NCBI GenBank assembly: GCA_019188255.1
Contig: JAETXT010000004.1
Location: forward strand, 1,550,001 to 1,614,000
Source: Verticillium longisporum
Lineage: Eukaryota; Ascomycota; Sordariomycetes; Glomerellales; Plectosphaerellaceae
DNA length: 64,000 nucleotides
Reading direction: 5' to 3'
Position numbers and translations under genes: made by a program. Each line of letters starts with the position of its first letter. Within the stretch, counting starts at the first letter, position 1. Of this stretch, positions 11,426 through 24,000 are shown in pieces. Under the pieces are notes generated by a model. That model searched no databases. It was not told the origin of the DNA and saw only the letters and a program-made list of their open reading frames with translations.

Positions 11426-12671
11426 CTCCGTTCCTCGAAATCTACTACGATTGAGGATGACCGGGTTCGGTAATGCGTAATGGACGCGCTTCGGCTGATG
11501 GGTGGAGGGATTGGGTGGTTGTAGTTGGGGGGATTGAGGAGGTGATGGAGTTGGGAAGACTGGATGGAAGGTTGTAATAAAGAACGGGGAAGCGACGAGG
11601 GCAGGCCGCTGGGGAGACCCCGTGCACCTTGACCTTTCTCTCTCTCTGCCTGGCGCTGCGAGTTGGGTGTGCCGTGGCCGGTCTGCCAGTCAGCAATTGC
11701 GACTCTCCACTCGGCTCCCACCACAGGTACACCCACATTCGAGCACCTCACCGAGCGCCAAGGCTACGGGATGGCTGTGCACGCACGTGACCTTCTGGTG
11801 CCAACCCTCGCCTTTTCATTGGGTGCATCTGCTTGGAGATAGTGGCCAGTGGAGCAGTGGAGAGCCTCGCCAGCTTTTGTGTGCCGCGTTACCGGAGATG
11901 ACCTGGTAGAGAGGTAGAGAGGTACCTTTTCCCCCCTCCAGTCTGACGCAAACAGAGTCCCTATGATTCAGAGACCGCTTCGTCGACGTGACGTGATCAT
12001 TGTGACAATGGCATGCCTCGCCAATTAATCGCCAGCGTTGCTCGGTGTGTCAGTCGTCGTGCAAGCATACCGACACGGCGAGAAGAGACGCCTACCTATC
12101 GCCTGGTCGTAGTACCTGAGACGTAGGGGACCACTCAAGCTTCAGGCGAAAACAGGGCCATCTTGCATTGGCACATTGCTTTTTAGTTTCCCCGCGGTTT
12201 CTACTGTACGTTCTAAGCGAATGCAAGACGACCGGCCAGCACATCCGAGTGATAAGCCTGCCAAATGGCACCAACGAGTTTCCCCCATCCTTGACATACA
12301 TTATGGGGTTGACTCGGCATTGTTCCAGTGTTGTGCGTGCTTGGAGCTGACTCCGGATCTGCAGACACCAATCTGCTGGCATTCCCGTCGATCTGCTCGG
12401 ATCATCAGTCAACAAGCCAACTTGATCATCCGTCGCCAATTCAGGCATCCAAGAACCTGTTTGCCCAAGCGCCCTTGATAAGCTCACCCAACCCACCCTA
12501 GCGAACCATCACCACCAATCGCCGCCACTCCATCGAACTATAACGTCAACCACGTGAACGATAACTGCAGGCGGCACGGCGCGTGCACCGTCTTGTAGCG
12601 ACTCTCGCCTGCATACATGTTCACGCCATTGGAAAAGCACGGCATGCCCGGCGTCCGCCTCCACGCCAGCT

Positions 12672-12706
<35 letters not shown>

Positions 12707-12863
12707 TTCTGGCTGGCGTGACTGGACTCTACTGGTAATGAGCAACACCGCGTCAAAAACAGCTTCCATCGGTATCTCATCAAGACTGCCGACAGTTTGC
12801 GAGCGGGTGGACTGCCTGCGTGCGGCACGCTGCAGCGACCCAACGGAGCCCAGTTGCCAATAG
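11426..12863. other. Divergent intergenic region
   Basis: Lies between the p14 gene (minus) and the glycosylase gene (plus), so it holds both promoters. No gene is supported. It contains a GGTACC word near 11920 and a (GA)n microsatellite at about 12673-12702. Confidence 0.5.
12673..12702. repeat. (GA)n microsatellite
   Basis: About 15 GA dinucleotides in the upstream region of the glycosylase gene. Confidence 0.9.
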
Positions 12864-14325
12864 ATGCTGCTCGACGCCGACGGGGGTATGCCCGTGTGCC
12901 ATCCTCCCTGTCACGCGTCGACAGTCATGATGCAAGACCATAGTGGCTGGGCAGAGACGGACAGGTTGATCCAAGTGCTGCGCGAATCATTACGCAGCTT
13001 TGGCGAGGAGCTCCAAATTAAGAAGCTTGCTCGCAGAGATGCACCACAGGCCTCTGTACAAGTACAGCCTAAACAAACCAAGTCGCCGTATTGGGCATCC
13101 TCTGCTGAGAGCTACAAACCCAATCAGGCGTGGGGCTCTGTTTTCCAAGCAGACGTCGATCCAGTGTCAAGAGCCCTTGAATCTCTTGCTGGGCAGGGCG
13201 CACAGCTGGGGCAAGTCTTTACCGAAAACACCACACATTACTGTCATCACCGCCCGTCAACTATTGTTGAACAAGACGTTCTCAATGATGTCGGACCCAA
13301 GTTTCTAGCACCGCCTGCCGCTTTGTCGCTCAGCAACACACATCTCTCTCCACAGGAGCTTACCACGGACGGGCACTTGGTCCAGCCTCTGCTGCCACCA
13401 GACACCGTCTTCTTTCACGATGTGGCAGACCAACTCCCGTCAGACACGACGTTCAAGCCAAGGAGCCCCGTGAAATCGCCCTTCTTCTGCCCAGAGGAGC
13501 CCAGACCATCACCCAAGACTAGGCGGCCTGTGGCCGGCACCGTCTCCGCTATACCCTTCCCGCCCCTGACGGCGCCATGCTTCAGTCTCATCCAGGAAAA
13601 TCTTTCGCAAGACCCCTTTTGGCTCCTCATTGCCGTCACATTCCTAATCAAGACGGCGGGCAAGTTGGCGATACCAGCCTTTTACAAGGTGAAAGAACGG
13701 TTTCCCACGCCAGAGCACCTCGCCGCCTCCGAGGCGACAGCAGAAATCACAGACATGATTCGGCACCTCGGGCTCGCAGTGAATCGCACTTCCATGATCC
13801 AGAAGTACGCCAGGTTATGGGTGGAGACCCCGCCACAGCCTGGTGTGGTATATCGAGTGCGAGGCTACGACAGGCGGGAGGTCCCTGGCGAGCTGCCACT
13901 GGATGCTACAACGCCGACGGACAACAGAGAGGCAGGCGATGCATGGGAGATTGGACACATGACGCAGGGGAAGTACGCACTCGACAGTTGGCGGATTTTC
14001 TGCCGAGACGAGTTGCTCGGGCGGGCCCAGGACTGGAACGGCCTCGGAGCGCCACCCGAGTTCCAGCCCGAGTATGTGCCTCCTGGCCATCGCAAACAAT
14101 AGTCGCTGACGGTAGAACAGGTGGATGAGAGTGCGGCCGGATGACAAAGAGCTGCGGGCGTGTCTGCGGTGGATGTACATGAAGGAGGGCTGGGAATGGG
14201 ATCCTACGACGGGCGAGAAGACAGTCCTGCGGCCAGAAATGGAACGAGCCGTCAACGAAAGCCGTGTCGAGTATGATGACGCTGGGGGGTTGCGGATCTT
14301 AGATCGTCCCAGAGACTTGACGTAG
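12864..14325 (+). CDS. MBD4-like HhH-GPD DNA glycosylase
   Basis: Two exons, 12864-14071 and 14121-14325; 1413 nt, 470 residues. The N-terminal 240 residues are low in recognisable domains, Ser/Pro/Gln-rich and probably disordered. The C-terminal part matches the catalytic domain of MBD4: PFWLLIAVTFLIKTAGKLAIPAFYKV, then LGLAVNRTSMIQKYARLW, then GKYALDSWRIFC, which contains the aspartate of the helix-hairpin-helix catalytic motif. The segment after the intron (PDDKELRACLRWMYMKEGW) corresponds to the terminal helices of the fold. No methyl-CpG-binding domain is visible. MBD4 removes thymine or uracil opposite guanine; a similar base-excision role in the nucleus is inferred. Relative to MBD4 it has an extra loop (about 40 residues, between ETPPQPGVVYRVRGYD and GKYALD). 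An in-frame stop directly precedes the chosen ATG. Confidence 0.85.
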
Positions 14326-14868
14326 GCGCTGGGGGGCTTGCTCTTCGTGGTGTATGATCATGACGATAGCTGAGCTTGCTCTTTGTGGTATATCTCGGTA
14401 ATCGGGTGTTCCGATAAATCAGGGCAGGAATATTATACCCATTTTCTCTGTACTTTTTAAAGGAGGAGGATAAATATGGAGGACTGATGAGTAGTTGTCA
14501 CGACGGTTGACAGCAAGTAGTCGGATCTGAGCACAGCGGATCTGAGCACAGCCAGATCTGGCTCAAGCAGCGGCCCTGAAGGGCTAGCACACGTCTTAGC
14601 GCGGGTAGTGGCGATCGACTGCTCGCTCCATGTGTCCTTCCCCGCATCAACCCAGCCGAACTGAGTGAGGGGCAGGTGCGAGGCAAGCACCAGGTACTGG
14701 GAGCTCCTTCCACAACGATATATCCGTACATCCCCCAGCTTCTGCACTGCAACGCATTGTGTGGCACATCCGTCCGGGGCGTCTCGTGAAGGGCCATAGA
14801 TCACCTTATCTTTCTCTTCTGCCATTGACCTGATTTGTCTGTTCTGTTCTCGTTCATTTCCCGACGCG
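14326..14868. other. Intergenic region with a 15-bp direct repeat
   Basis: No gene is supported. A direct repeat of GGATCTGAGCACAGC occurs twice back to back at about 14522-14553. The AT-rich part at 14425-14480 probably holds the 3' end signals of the glycosylase gene. Confidence 0.5.
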
Positions 14869-15830
14869 ATGGGCTCTCAGATCGACTCGCAGGACGAGTT
14901 CACGGTCCTCGTGACCGGCTTCGGCGTACGTCTGCCTTTCCCTGCTCTCCCATCCCAAGTACCCTGCTCCCCTTGTCGCTATCCATGAGAGATTGCATCC
15001 GACGTACTGGAAAGCAGCCAGGCTGACAAGCGGTATGCCAACAGCCTTTCAAAGCCGCCTACCCCGTCAACCCTTCGTGGGAGATCGCACGCCGCCTACC
15101 GTCCCACCTACCAGCAACCTCCGTGCCTGCCGCCGCCGCCGACGCCGACCCCTCCACGGCACCAGCCTTGCCACTGCCGCCCGTCCGGATCCTCGTCCAC
15201 CCCGAGGCCATCCGCGTCAACTACCAAGTCGTCCGAGGTCTCGTGCCGACTCTCTGGGACCAGCTCCCCCACGACACCCCCGGCAACCCCTCGGCGGCAC
15301 CGCCAAGTGAAGGCCCCAGCCCGCCACGCATCGACCTCTGCATCCACATCGGCATGGCAGGCCCGCGGCCCTTCTACTGCATCGAGCGCCGCGGCCACCG
15401 CGACGGCTACGCGATGCCCGACGTCGACGGCACGCGCCTCGACGACGACGACCGGTGGCGCGAGCAAGGCCCCGACTGGGTCTGGGCCGAGACCCCGCCC
15501 GAGCTCGAGACGGACGTCGACGTGCGCGACGCGCTGCGGCGCTGGCGGCGGCTGAGCCCCGACGACGCCGACCTGCGCATCTCCGAGGACGCGGGGCGCT
15601 ACCTGTGCGACTTTATCTACATGTCGAGCCTGGCGCACCTCTATCGCCGGGGCGAGCGGCGGCGCGTCGTCTTCTTGCACGTGCCGTGTGACGCGAGCGA
15701 GGAGGCTGTCGGCCGAGGCACCGAGCTGGCGACGGGGCTCGTGAGGGCCTTGGTCGAGAGCGAGGTGCAGAGCAGGCGGAGTGCGGACATCAGGAAGGAG
15801 GATAAGATTGCCGTCGAGCTACGGGTGTGA
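14869..15830 (+). CDS. Pyroglutamyl peptidase I-like cysteine protease (MEROPS C15)
   Basis: Two exons, 14869-14925 and 15045-15830; 843 nt, 280 residues. The first exon encodes the start of the family, FTVLVTGFG, and the second begins PFKAAYPVNPSW, reproducing the conserved VTGFGPF...NPSW block across the junction. HIGMAGPRPFYCIERRGHRDGY corresponds to the substrate-binding region, and YLCDFIYMSSL followed by VVFLHVPCD carries the catalytic cysteine and histidine. The enzyme removes N-terminal pyroglutamate from peptides in the cytosol. An acidic insert (DGTRLDDDDRWRE, about residues 130-150) and a Pro/Ala-rich loop (about 38-55) enlarge it slightly compared with bacterial members (about 215 residues), as in other fungal homologues. 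Intact in this sequence. Confidence 0.9.
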
Positions 15831-16114
15831 TATTGCGTGACTTGTGTGGTCTGCGGTAAACTTTATGGGCCAAGAGAGCACTGAAACCAGTCCTGGTCCT
15901 TCTCATTTTACTTTTTTTGTTTTGTGTGTGAAGAAATCATTAGCTATAGCTGGGCGTCGCTAACCTGTTATAGCCCACGTTCGAGTTTCTACTTGCATAG
16001 CAAATGAACGTGTATTAATGTCCTTGGTTCTCCTAGGGTCATAAATTCGTGTGTGCTTTGGGCCCCTTGAATCAAAGTCCTCCCATCTAGCCATCACGTC
16101 ACCCACGCCCCCGT

Positions 16115-17391
16115 CTAGTGCTTGCGCCTCGGCGCGCGGTGGTACTGGTTCGCCCACTTGACGTCAACGTCGAGCTCCCGGGCAATGTTGAGCACAAAGT
16201 TGGGCTCCCTGAGGAACTGGCGCGCCACGAGCACGACGTCGGCCTGCGTCACCTGGCCGTGCTCCTCGTCGACCTCGACCGTGGGCTTGGCGGCGACCCC
16301 GTTCGTTCCGTTCTGCTTCCGCGCCGTCTGCACGATGCCGCGCGCCATCTCGGCGCTGCTGATCATGCCGACGGCGCCGACGAGGAGCGCCTTGCCGTCC
16401 TCCTCGAGCGCGGCGCGGATGCGCTCGGCCAGCGACACCTGGTAGTAGGGGTGGATGTCGATCTTCTGGTCGGCGCTGTTGCCGCCCGAGGAGACGTCGA
16501 GGAGGTCGACGCCGAGGCCCGGCAGCAGCTTGGCGAGGCGGATGCTCTCGTCGAGGTCCCAGGACGGGCGGCCCGCGTGCTCCATCCACTCGGTGCCGGA
16601 GATGCGGACAAAGAGGGGCAGGCCGTCGGGGACGACGGCGCGGACGGCGCCGAGAATCTCGACGAGGATGCGCGTGCGGTTCTCAAACGAGCCGCCGTAG
16701 CGGTCCGTCCGCGCGTTGGACAGGGGCGAGAGGAACTCGGTGAGGAGGTAGCCGTGCGCGGCGTGGATCTCGATGACGTCGATGCCGGCGGCGACGGCGC
16801 GCTTGGCGGCGTCGGCGAAGCGCTGCACGAGGGCCCCGACCTCGTCCGTCGTCAGCGCCCGCGGCGCCGGGTAGCCTGCGGCGTAGGGCAGCGCCGACGG
16901 GGCGACGACGTCGTCGGGCCAGCCGCCCTCGCCCTCGTGGGCCACCTGACGGGTCTGGCCCTCGGCGAGCCAGGGGGCGAGGGTCGAGGCCTTGCGCCCC
17001 GCGTGGCCGAGCTGGATGCCGACGAGGTGGCCCAGGGAGTGAACAAAGTCGGCGATGCGGCGGAGTGGCTCGATCTGTGAGTCGGTCCAGAGGCCAGAAT
17101 CCTCGGGCGAGATGCGGCCGCGCGCCTCGACGGCCGTCGCCTCGATGATGGTGAGGGCGGCGCCGTGGAGGGCAAACTGCCCGAGGTGCACGAGGTGGTA
17201 GTCGGTCAAGTGTCCGTCATCGGCCGAGTACTGGCACATGGGCGAGACGACAAGGCGGTTGGCGAGCGTCTTGGAACGGATCTGGAGCGGCGTGAAGAGC
17301 GTCGGCGGGTTGCTGCTGAGAGCTGTACCGGCGGCGGGCTCCTGGGCAGGTGTGTAAAAGGGACGCCCTTGGCGCGCTGGTTGACTGGCAT
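16115..17391 (-). CDS. Old Yellow Enzyme, YqjM-like ene-reductase (frameshifted near its N-terminus)
   Basis: Single exon, about 425 residues once one base is restored. The start MPVNQRAKGVPF and the continuation YTPAQEPAAGTAL lie in different frames; one extra T (minus strand) in the TTTT run near 17356-17359 joins them. The rest is open: LVVSPMCQYSADDGHLTDYH (FMN and redox-cysteine region), EATAVEARGRISPEDSGLW, GIQLGHAGRKAS, the IHAAHGYLLTEFLSP histidine pair that holds the substrate carbonyl, and a final MISSAEMARGI...FLREPNFVLNIARE phosphate-binding end. Members are FMN-dependent NAD(P)H oxidoreductases that reduce activated C=C bonds. The start is about 1.3 kb beyond the 3' end of the methionine synthase gene on the same strand. 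The frame gap fits the homopolymer pattern seen elsewhere here, so the gene is probably functional in the organism. Confidence 0.88.
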
Positions 17392-18666
17392 GGTGGGGGT
17401 GTTGTTGGTGATGATCTGTGGTGTTGAGGGGTTGCTTGGCTGATCTGATCTGAGGGCTTGGACGCTTCTCATCCGTCTATCTGTTTGTCTGAGGTTTGAA
17501 GAAAAGGAACACCAAAATCTAAATGCTCTGCAACTTCCAGGTCGTCCTCCTCAACTTCCTTGGAGCAAGAATGTCTTTAAACCAAGTGTGTCGAGGTTGA
17601 TTAATCAGCCATTGAGGAGTTCCGTCGATCCTGTCACATCCTCCAGCAATCGCTCCTGCCCGATCTCAGAGAACAAGCACGTCATGGGGGTCGCACTCGC
17701 CTGACCTGCCGCACCTGGACCAAACCAAACCAAACAAAAAGTCATCACTACTGCTTCATGACCCTCGCGACGTAAATCCGCGCTGTGTCCAAGTCCCGCT
17801 GTAACATGAGCAGTACAAACACTTGTGATTCCATCGGCTTATTCAGCCCCGCTGCCAGCGAGACCATTCATGTTCTCCAGTACGTTGATTCCGAACCACC
17901 GCCATCGAAATGGCAGGCGTGCATCAGACCGGAGCGAGTCTCAGAGGAGACACGTATTTCCAAGCTTCTGCGGGCCGGCGATTTCTAGTCTGACTCGGGG
18001 TTCGGAAAGTGACATCATTGATACTAGCTGGTCTAGGACCCGAGACCCATGGAACGAAATAACGCATTCACCATGATGTATCCAAAAGCTGTTCAACAGC
18101 TCAAGGAGTTCCTGCTCCTGAAAAGGAACTTCTCCCGAGGTACATCATGTTGAGGCATCCAGGGATGAGGGGGCGTGTACGTGCCCTAACGTTACATCGG
18201 CATCAGCGACAGAAGCAGCACGACACGACATGATACACAACAGCACGGGGCCACAGAACCAAGATGGTTAAAATCGATCATTAGACGTAGCCCGTTAAGG
18301 GGCTCTCATTCTAGTCTACCGACCGAAGTGTCAAAGCGCCATCTGTTGAATGCACTTTTTCTTTTGCCAAACCGCGCCTGTTCTGAGGCTGGTTGGTCCC
18401 GATATCACCTGCAACGCCCGTGGAGATGGTTGAAAACGAACGCCAATGTTGAATGTTGCCGAAAAGGGGCCCCCTTGCCCCCGGCTTTTCCGAATCTCCC
18501 ATGGGTATTGCCTCGTTCAAGGTCTGTTGAAAAGACCGCTCATCAAAATCGCTGATAAAAACCAACCTTGTTTCCCGTTCCTGTCCCTCATTAACCGGAG
18601 CGCGCCGCCCTTGCTTCCGAAGCGTGCCGCGCTCATAATACACATGGCGCCCCCGTGACAAGGCGC
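17392..18666. other. Intergenic region between the OYE and methionine synthase genes
   Basis: No gene is supported. Both flanking genes are on the minus strand, so this holds the OYE promoter and the methionine synthase 3' flank. An imperfect inverted repeat (AAGGAGTTCC and AAGGAACTTC arms) lies at about 18101-18137. Confidence 0.5.
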
Positions 18667-21057
18667 TTAGGCCTTGTCGGCGTACTTCTCGCGGAAGAAC
18701 TTGGCGGCGTTGACCAGGTTGGTCAGCGCCGTCTTGGTCTCCTTCCACTGGCGCGTCTTGAGACCGCAGTCGGGGTTGATCCAGAGCTGCTCGGGGCGGA
18801 GGCCGTTGGTGATCATCTCCTCGATGCGCGTCTTGATCTCCTCCTCCGAGGGGACACGGGGGAGTGGATGTCGTAGACACCGGGGCCGATCTGGCGGGGT
18901 ACGCCTCACGGTCAAACACCTGCAGCAGCTTGGCGTCCGACTTGCTGTTCTCAATGGACAGCACATCGGCGTCGAGCGCGGCAATGGCGTGGAAGAAGTC
19001 CTGGAACTCCGAGTAGCAGAAGTGCGAGTGGATCTGGGTCGAGTCGGCAATGCCGGCCGTCGACAGCTTGAACGAGTCGACGGCCCACTCGAGGTAGGCC
19101 TCGCGCTCCTTGCCGCTGCGGAGAGGGAGACCCTCACGCAGGGCGGGCTCGTCCACCTGGATGACGAAGATGCCGGCGGCCTCGAGGTCGATGACCTCGT
19201 CGCGCAGGGCGAGGGCGAGCTGCTGGGCCTGGACGGACTGGTGCACGTCGTCACGGGGGAACGACCACCGGAGGCAGGTGATGGGGCCGGTAAGCATGCC
19301 CTTCATGGGCTTCTTGGAGTGGGCGGCGGCGTACTTGGACTCCTTGACGGTCATGGCCTCGTTGTTGCGGCGAGAGATGTCACCGACAACAATGGGAGGA
19401 CGGACGCAGCGAGAGCCGTAAGACTGGACCCAGGCGTGGGTGGTGAAGACGTAACCGTCCATGCGCTCACCGAAGTACTGAACCATGTCGTTACGCTCGG
19501 GCTCGCCGTGGACGTAGACGTCGAGGTCAAGCTCATCCTGGATACGGATGACATCGTCGATCTCGCTCTCGATGAACTTCTCGTACTCGGCAGCGGTGAT
19601 CTCACCCTTGGTGAACTTGTTACGCTGGATACGGATCTCCTTGGTCTGGGGGAAGGAGCCGATGGTGGTGGTGGGGAAGAGGGGAAGGTTGAGGTGCTTG
19701 CGCTGGGCGGCGATGCGCTCAGGGAAGGCAGACTTGCGGTTGTGCTGCTCCTTGGTGACCTCGGACTGGCGCTTCTTGACGTCAGGGTTGTTGGTGCGGG
19801 CAGAGGTGGCACGGGCGTGGATGTCCTTGGCGTTGGCATCGAGCTGCTCCTGGACGGAAGCGGCGTCGGTGATGGCCTTGGCAATGATGGCAACCTCGGT
19901 GGCCTTCTCAGTAGCGAAGGCGAACCAGGCGTAGACCTCCTCGGGAAGGTTCTTCTCGGACTTGAGAGTGTGGGGGTGTGGAGCAGAGAGCTGGAGGTGG
20001 CGACGATGACACGGTCCTCACCGAGCTTGGAGACGGCCTCCTTGACGATGCCAATGGCCTTGGAGAAGTTGGTCTTCCAAATGTTGCGGCCGTCAACGAC
20101 ACCAGCAGACAGGACCTGCTTGGGGCCGAGCTTCTCAATGACGGGCCCGAGCTGCTCGGGGTTGCGGACGAGGTCGACGTGGAGGCCGTACAGGTGGGTG
20201 GTGGCGGCGAGAACGTCAAAGTTGTGGACAATGTCACCGAAGTAGGTGGCAAGGACGAGGTTGGGGAGACCCTCACCAGCAAGCTTCTCGTAGGCGGGCT
20301 TGAAAGCAGCCTTGGTCTTCTCGGGCAGGTCGAAGACGAGGACAGGCTCGTCAATCTGGACAGACTCGGCACCGGCAGCCTTGAGCTGCTTCAGGAGCTC
20401 GACGTAGACAGGCAGGAGCTTGTCGAGAAGGGAGATGGGGTCGACAGACTGGTCACGGTCGGGCTTGCCGAGGTGGAGGAAAGAGACGGGACCGAGAAGG
20501 ACGGGGCGGGTAGTGACGCCAGCCTCCTTGGCCTCGTTGAACTCAACAACGGGCTTGGGGTTGGAGGACAGCTTGAACTCCTGGCCATCCTGGAAGGTAG
20601 GCTTCACGTAGTGGTAGTTGGAGTCGAACCACTTGACCATCTCCAGGGAGGGGACGTCAATGCCGTCCTTCTGGTGGCCACGGCCCATGGCGAAGTACTC
20701 GTCAAGGGGCTCGAGCTTGGTGTCGGTGTAACGGGGAGGAACAGCCTGCAGGAGCGTGTGAGTAATCTTGGCGAGAAATGGTGCGATATGAGAGATAGCG
20801 GGGGTGGGAATGGGTTAGCAACGTACACCGAAGAGCTGGATGTGGTCAAGGACGTGGTCGTAGAAAGCAAAGTCGTTGCTGGGGATGATGTCGACACCGG
20901 CATCCTTCTGGATCTTCCAGTGGGCAGCACGCAGGCGCTTGCCCTCGGCGAGGAGGTCATCGCGCGAGAGCTTGCCGCCCCAGTAGGCCTCGTTGGCCTT
21001 CTTGAGGTCGCGCAGAACGCCCTGGCGGGGGAAGCCGAGGATGCTTGACGACACCAT
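18667..21057 (-). CDS. met6: Cobalamin-independent methionine synthase (three frame gaps in this sequence)
   Basis: Two exons, 21057-20827 and 20745-18667, about 770 residues after three one-base gaps are closed. The N-terminal half begins MVSSSILGFPRQG and includes the folate-binding half with VPPRYTDTKLEPLDEYFAMGRG and SVQIDEPVLVFDLP. The catalytic half has FPTTTIGSFPQTKEIR, KPMKGMLTGPITCLRWSF, VIQVDEPALREGLP, IHSHFCYSEF (zinc ligands) and LWINPDCGLKTRQW (zinc cysteine). Frame breaks coincide with G runs on the plus strand at 19972-19976, 18896-18899 and 18858-18862; one extra base in each restores the conserved HTPHTLKSEKN, EAYPRQIGPG and HSPRVPSEEE. It transfers a methyl group from 5-methyltetrahydropteroyl-triglutamate to homocysteine in the cytosol. 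Three lesions of one kind in a core-metabolism gene suggest sequence error rather than a pseudogene. Confidence 0.93.
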
Positions 21058-24000
21058 GATGTTGTCTGTGTGTGTATGTGTGTGATCTCTGGGGAGAAGA
21101 GATTAGGATATGCGTCAACTTCTTCTCTTTCTTCAGAGGGAGAAGACTTGTGTGTTGGGGAGGTGGGAGAAGGAGGGAGAGAGAGGAAAGTGAGGAAGGA
21201 AAGGAAGAGGGAAAGGGAGAGAAAGTCGCGGTGATGGAACGAGCCGGGAACTTTTATGGAGGAGCAGCGGGGGAAATGGCGGGCAGAGTGAAGAGGGGTA
21301 CTCGCCAATTACACTGATGTAGCGAGATCGGCGGAGCAGACTTTTGCGGCGGGGTCATGGCAATGGTTGGCTCGCTGGGGGCCATACCGTTGGCGGGGTT
21401 ATCGACGACCCCTTCACTTCACTGGCTCAGGTCTCTCTATCCCTCTCTGCCTCTCCCTCTATTACCTGGCCTTGCTGTTGTCTTTCTCCTCCTTTCACTC
21501 CTTTCACTGTGGAGGGGTCCAGCCTGGCAGGCGGTGAATGCGGGCTTTTCCACGGGGGGCGGCGGTCTGGTCCCTGGGAGCTCAGATCACCGACCGACCC
21601 CAGCGCCCAGTCTGCGGATGGCGTGCTTGCTCTGCTGGAGACTCTCGGGGGTTCAATGGGGGCTCAATGGGGTTTGCTGCTTGCTAGCACGACCGGGGCA
21701 GTGGGGCTGAGGGTCCAGTCGTGGCTCAAATTGTGGCTCCCCGGGACGACATCGCACGAACGGGGAGTCGGGAACCCGGCCATGACAAGCACCCATCAGT
21801 CAACGAGACAGAAAACCTTTATCGTTGCTTGAATCCCTCAGTCACATTCGGGGAGCAGCGATTTGCGTGTCCGAGTCAGCTCTCAAACTCGTTGTCACGA
21901 GTCAATTGACAGATCACTTCGTAGAGACCTCCTTTCGCACTCAAGCCACTTCGGGTCGTAAAAAAAACACGTCTATATAAGGTACGCCCACGACTGCTCA
22001 AAAAAGGTGGGCCATGCACTTGCCACCACATTCATCTTCTGCAGCTCTCGTTGGACCAAACTCAACAGCTACTATCTACCTGAAGATTGGAGCTGAGAGT
22101 CCGCCACTACCATCGAGCGACTTCGAGCGGCGAGCCAACCCTCTTGCTATTCGAAGCCCTGGAAAAAACGAGTCTGTCATGAAGAGACATTGCCCTCTGA
22201 GGATCTCTAATGTAAATGTGAGGGCTTAAAAGCTGCTACGCGTTTCAATTGTGAGGCGGGACCTGACATATTGTCATCTGGCATCTTGAATCTTGACATA
22301 TGATACATTCTTGCGGAATCCAACTCGGGGTTTCAGGCCTAGACCAGCCTCACATATCTACTGCTGAACAGTCTCCCAATCAGTATCGGCTCGAAGTCTT
22401 AGACCACGGCCCGAATCTCCCCCGCCACCCACGTCTTATCACCCGGCTAACAGGACTTGAAGTTGCGTCTCCAGCCTACCGGTCGGAGACCACTGGCAGC
22501 AGCTGTCAAACAAGGGCTTTATATCGTGGACGAGCATAGGCTAGTCTGGACATCCTGACGACTTCACAGGTCGAAGAAAGAACGACACGGGCGTTGGCTG
22601 TTGCGATTGATCATGTTGTCCCATTAGAACAAACAAGGATCCATTGCTAATCTGGCCCTACATCGCAAGTGATGCCTGTTCTGATTTGATGGGCAATTGG
22701 ACCAGCGAGAGGGCTGGAATTAAATCTATCAGGCGATAACAGGTAACACCATGTAGAAGAGTTCAGCTCACAATTATTAGAGCTTCGCAGAAGGGAACCT
22801 CAGTGACATGTCAACGTAGCAATCAAAAGGATACCAATCGAATTTGTTTGAATGACTTGTTCCAGATCTTGTACCCAGGCATCACTGCACGGCGAGCTCA
22901 CGCTGATGTATTTCCTCGCCGTCTGGCTGCAGCACAATGTCGTCCTGCACTGATCGTTCGAAGAGCTCTGTGGTACGTATATGATCATATAAGCTTAGCT
23001 TAGGTATCCTTCCTGGCCAGAAAAAGAACATGGTCAAGTGGTGGCCCATAGAGCCGGTTTGATGTTCAAGGCGAGGAAGACTATGTATGTGGCAGCTGCT
23101 GTGGATATACTCGCACTAGTAGATATTTTACTCTCGGCAGACTGAAGACTTCAGCGATCAACGAGTGCGACACAAAAATGGCGAGGTATAAAAAAGAGCG
23201 ATGGAGATTCCTGCGAAGGTCCGGTTCAGGTTACTCTTAATATGGTGCAGAAACTGGAACCTTCTCGGCCCTTCTCAGAGCTATCCAGACGCTTGGCCTT
23301 CGTCCCTGCAGTGTCCCTTGTGAGCCAACTTCACGCAATCTCACCGTTGCCTCTGCGCTTCCAACACTCCTGTCATTGTAGGTCCTTGCAGCAATTTTAC
23401 CAAGGTAGCCTGCATATTCTCCCGATGACCTACCTTTTCCGCCCACGTCTGCTGATCGAGAGCATACGGTCTGCTTGCTTCCCGAGGACAGGGGCTCTAC
23501 CGTTGTTGAGCTAGGCGAAGTTGATCTGAAAAAGTCCCCCGACAACTGAATGACACTAGTGAGTCAAAGTCAACATATTGCGAGTGCTCGGTACCGATCA
23601 TTGAGTTCTATCACATGGCAGAGATTAAGAAAATGAAGAGGCTGTACCAGCCAGCATCGGACAACGAGCGCGCCTCCAATAGCCAGCATTGAGCAGCCGA
23701 CTCATCAAACTTCCGTATTCAACCTACAACGCTCGGCGCAACACGGGTATTGGACTGCTCAGACGGCGATGTTTCTGTTAGCAGCAAGGGTCATGTACAG
23801 GGCGGGGCCGAGGTCGACTTGGTCTCCTGCATGCTTTTGCTGGACTGCCTGCAGGGTCCTTGTTGGGATGAACCGTCATCGTCAGGCCGACTACCAATGA
23901 CAGCTTGAGACCACTCACGACGTCCGTCTGGGTTGGACAAGCGCTGGTAGCGAGCATGGAGTGCCGCGTTGCCGGGATCACAGAGGGACACCTGCTCTCC

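Noticed and set aside
18674..20245. A 523-codon open frame on the plus strand
   Set aside because: It lies antisense to the methionine synthase gene and is low-complexity Val/Leu/Gly/Glu, without domains.
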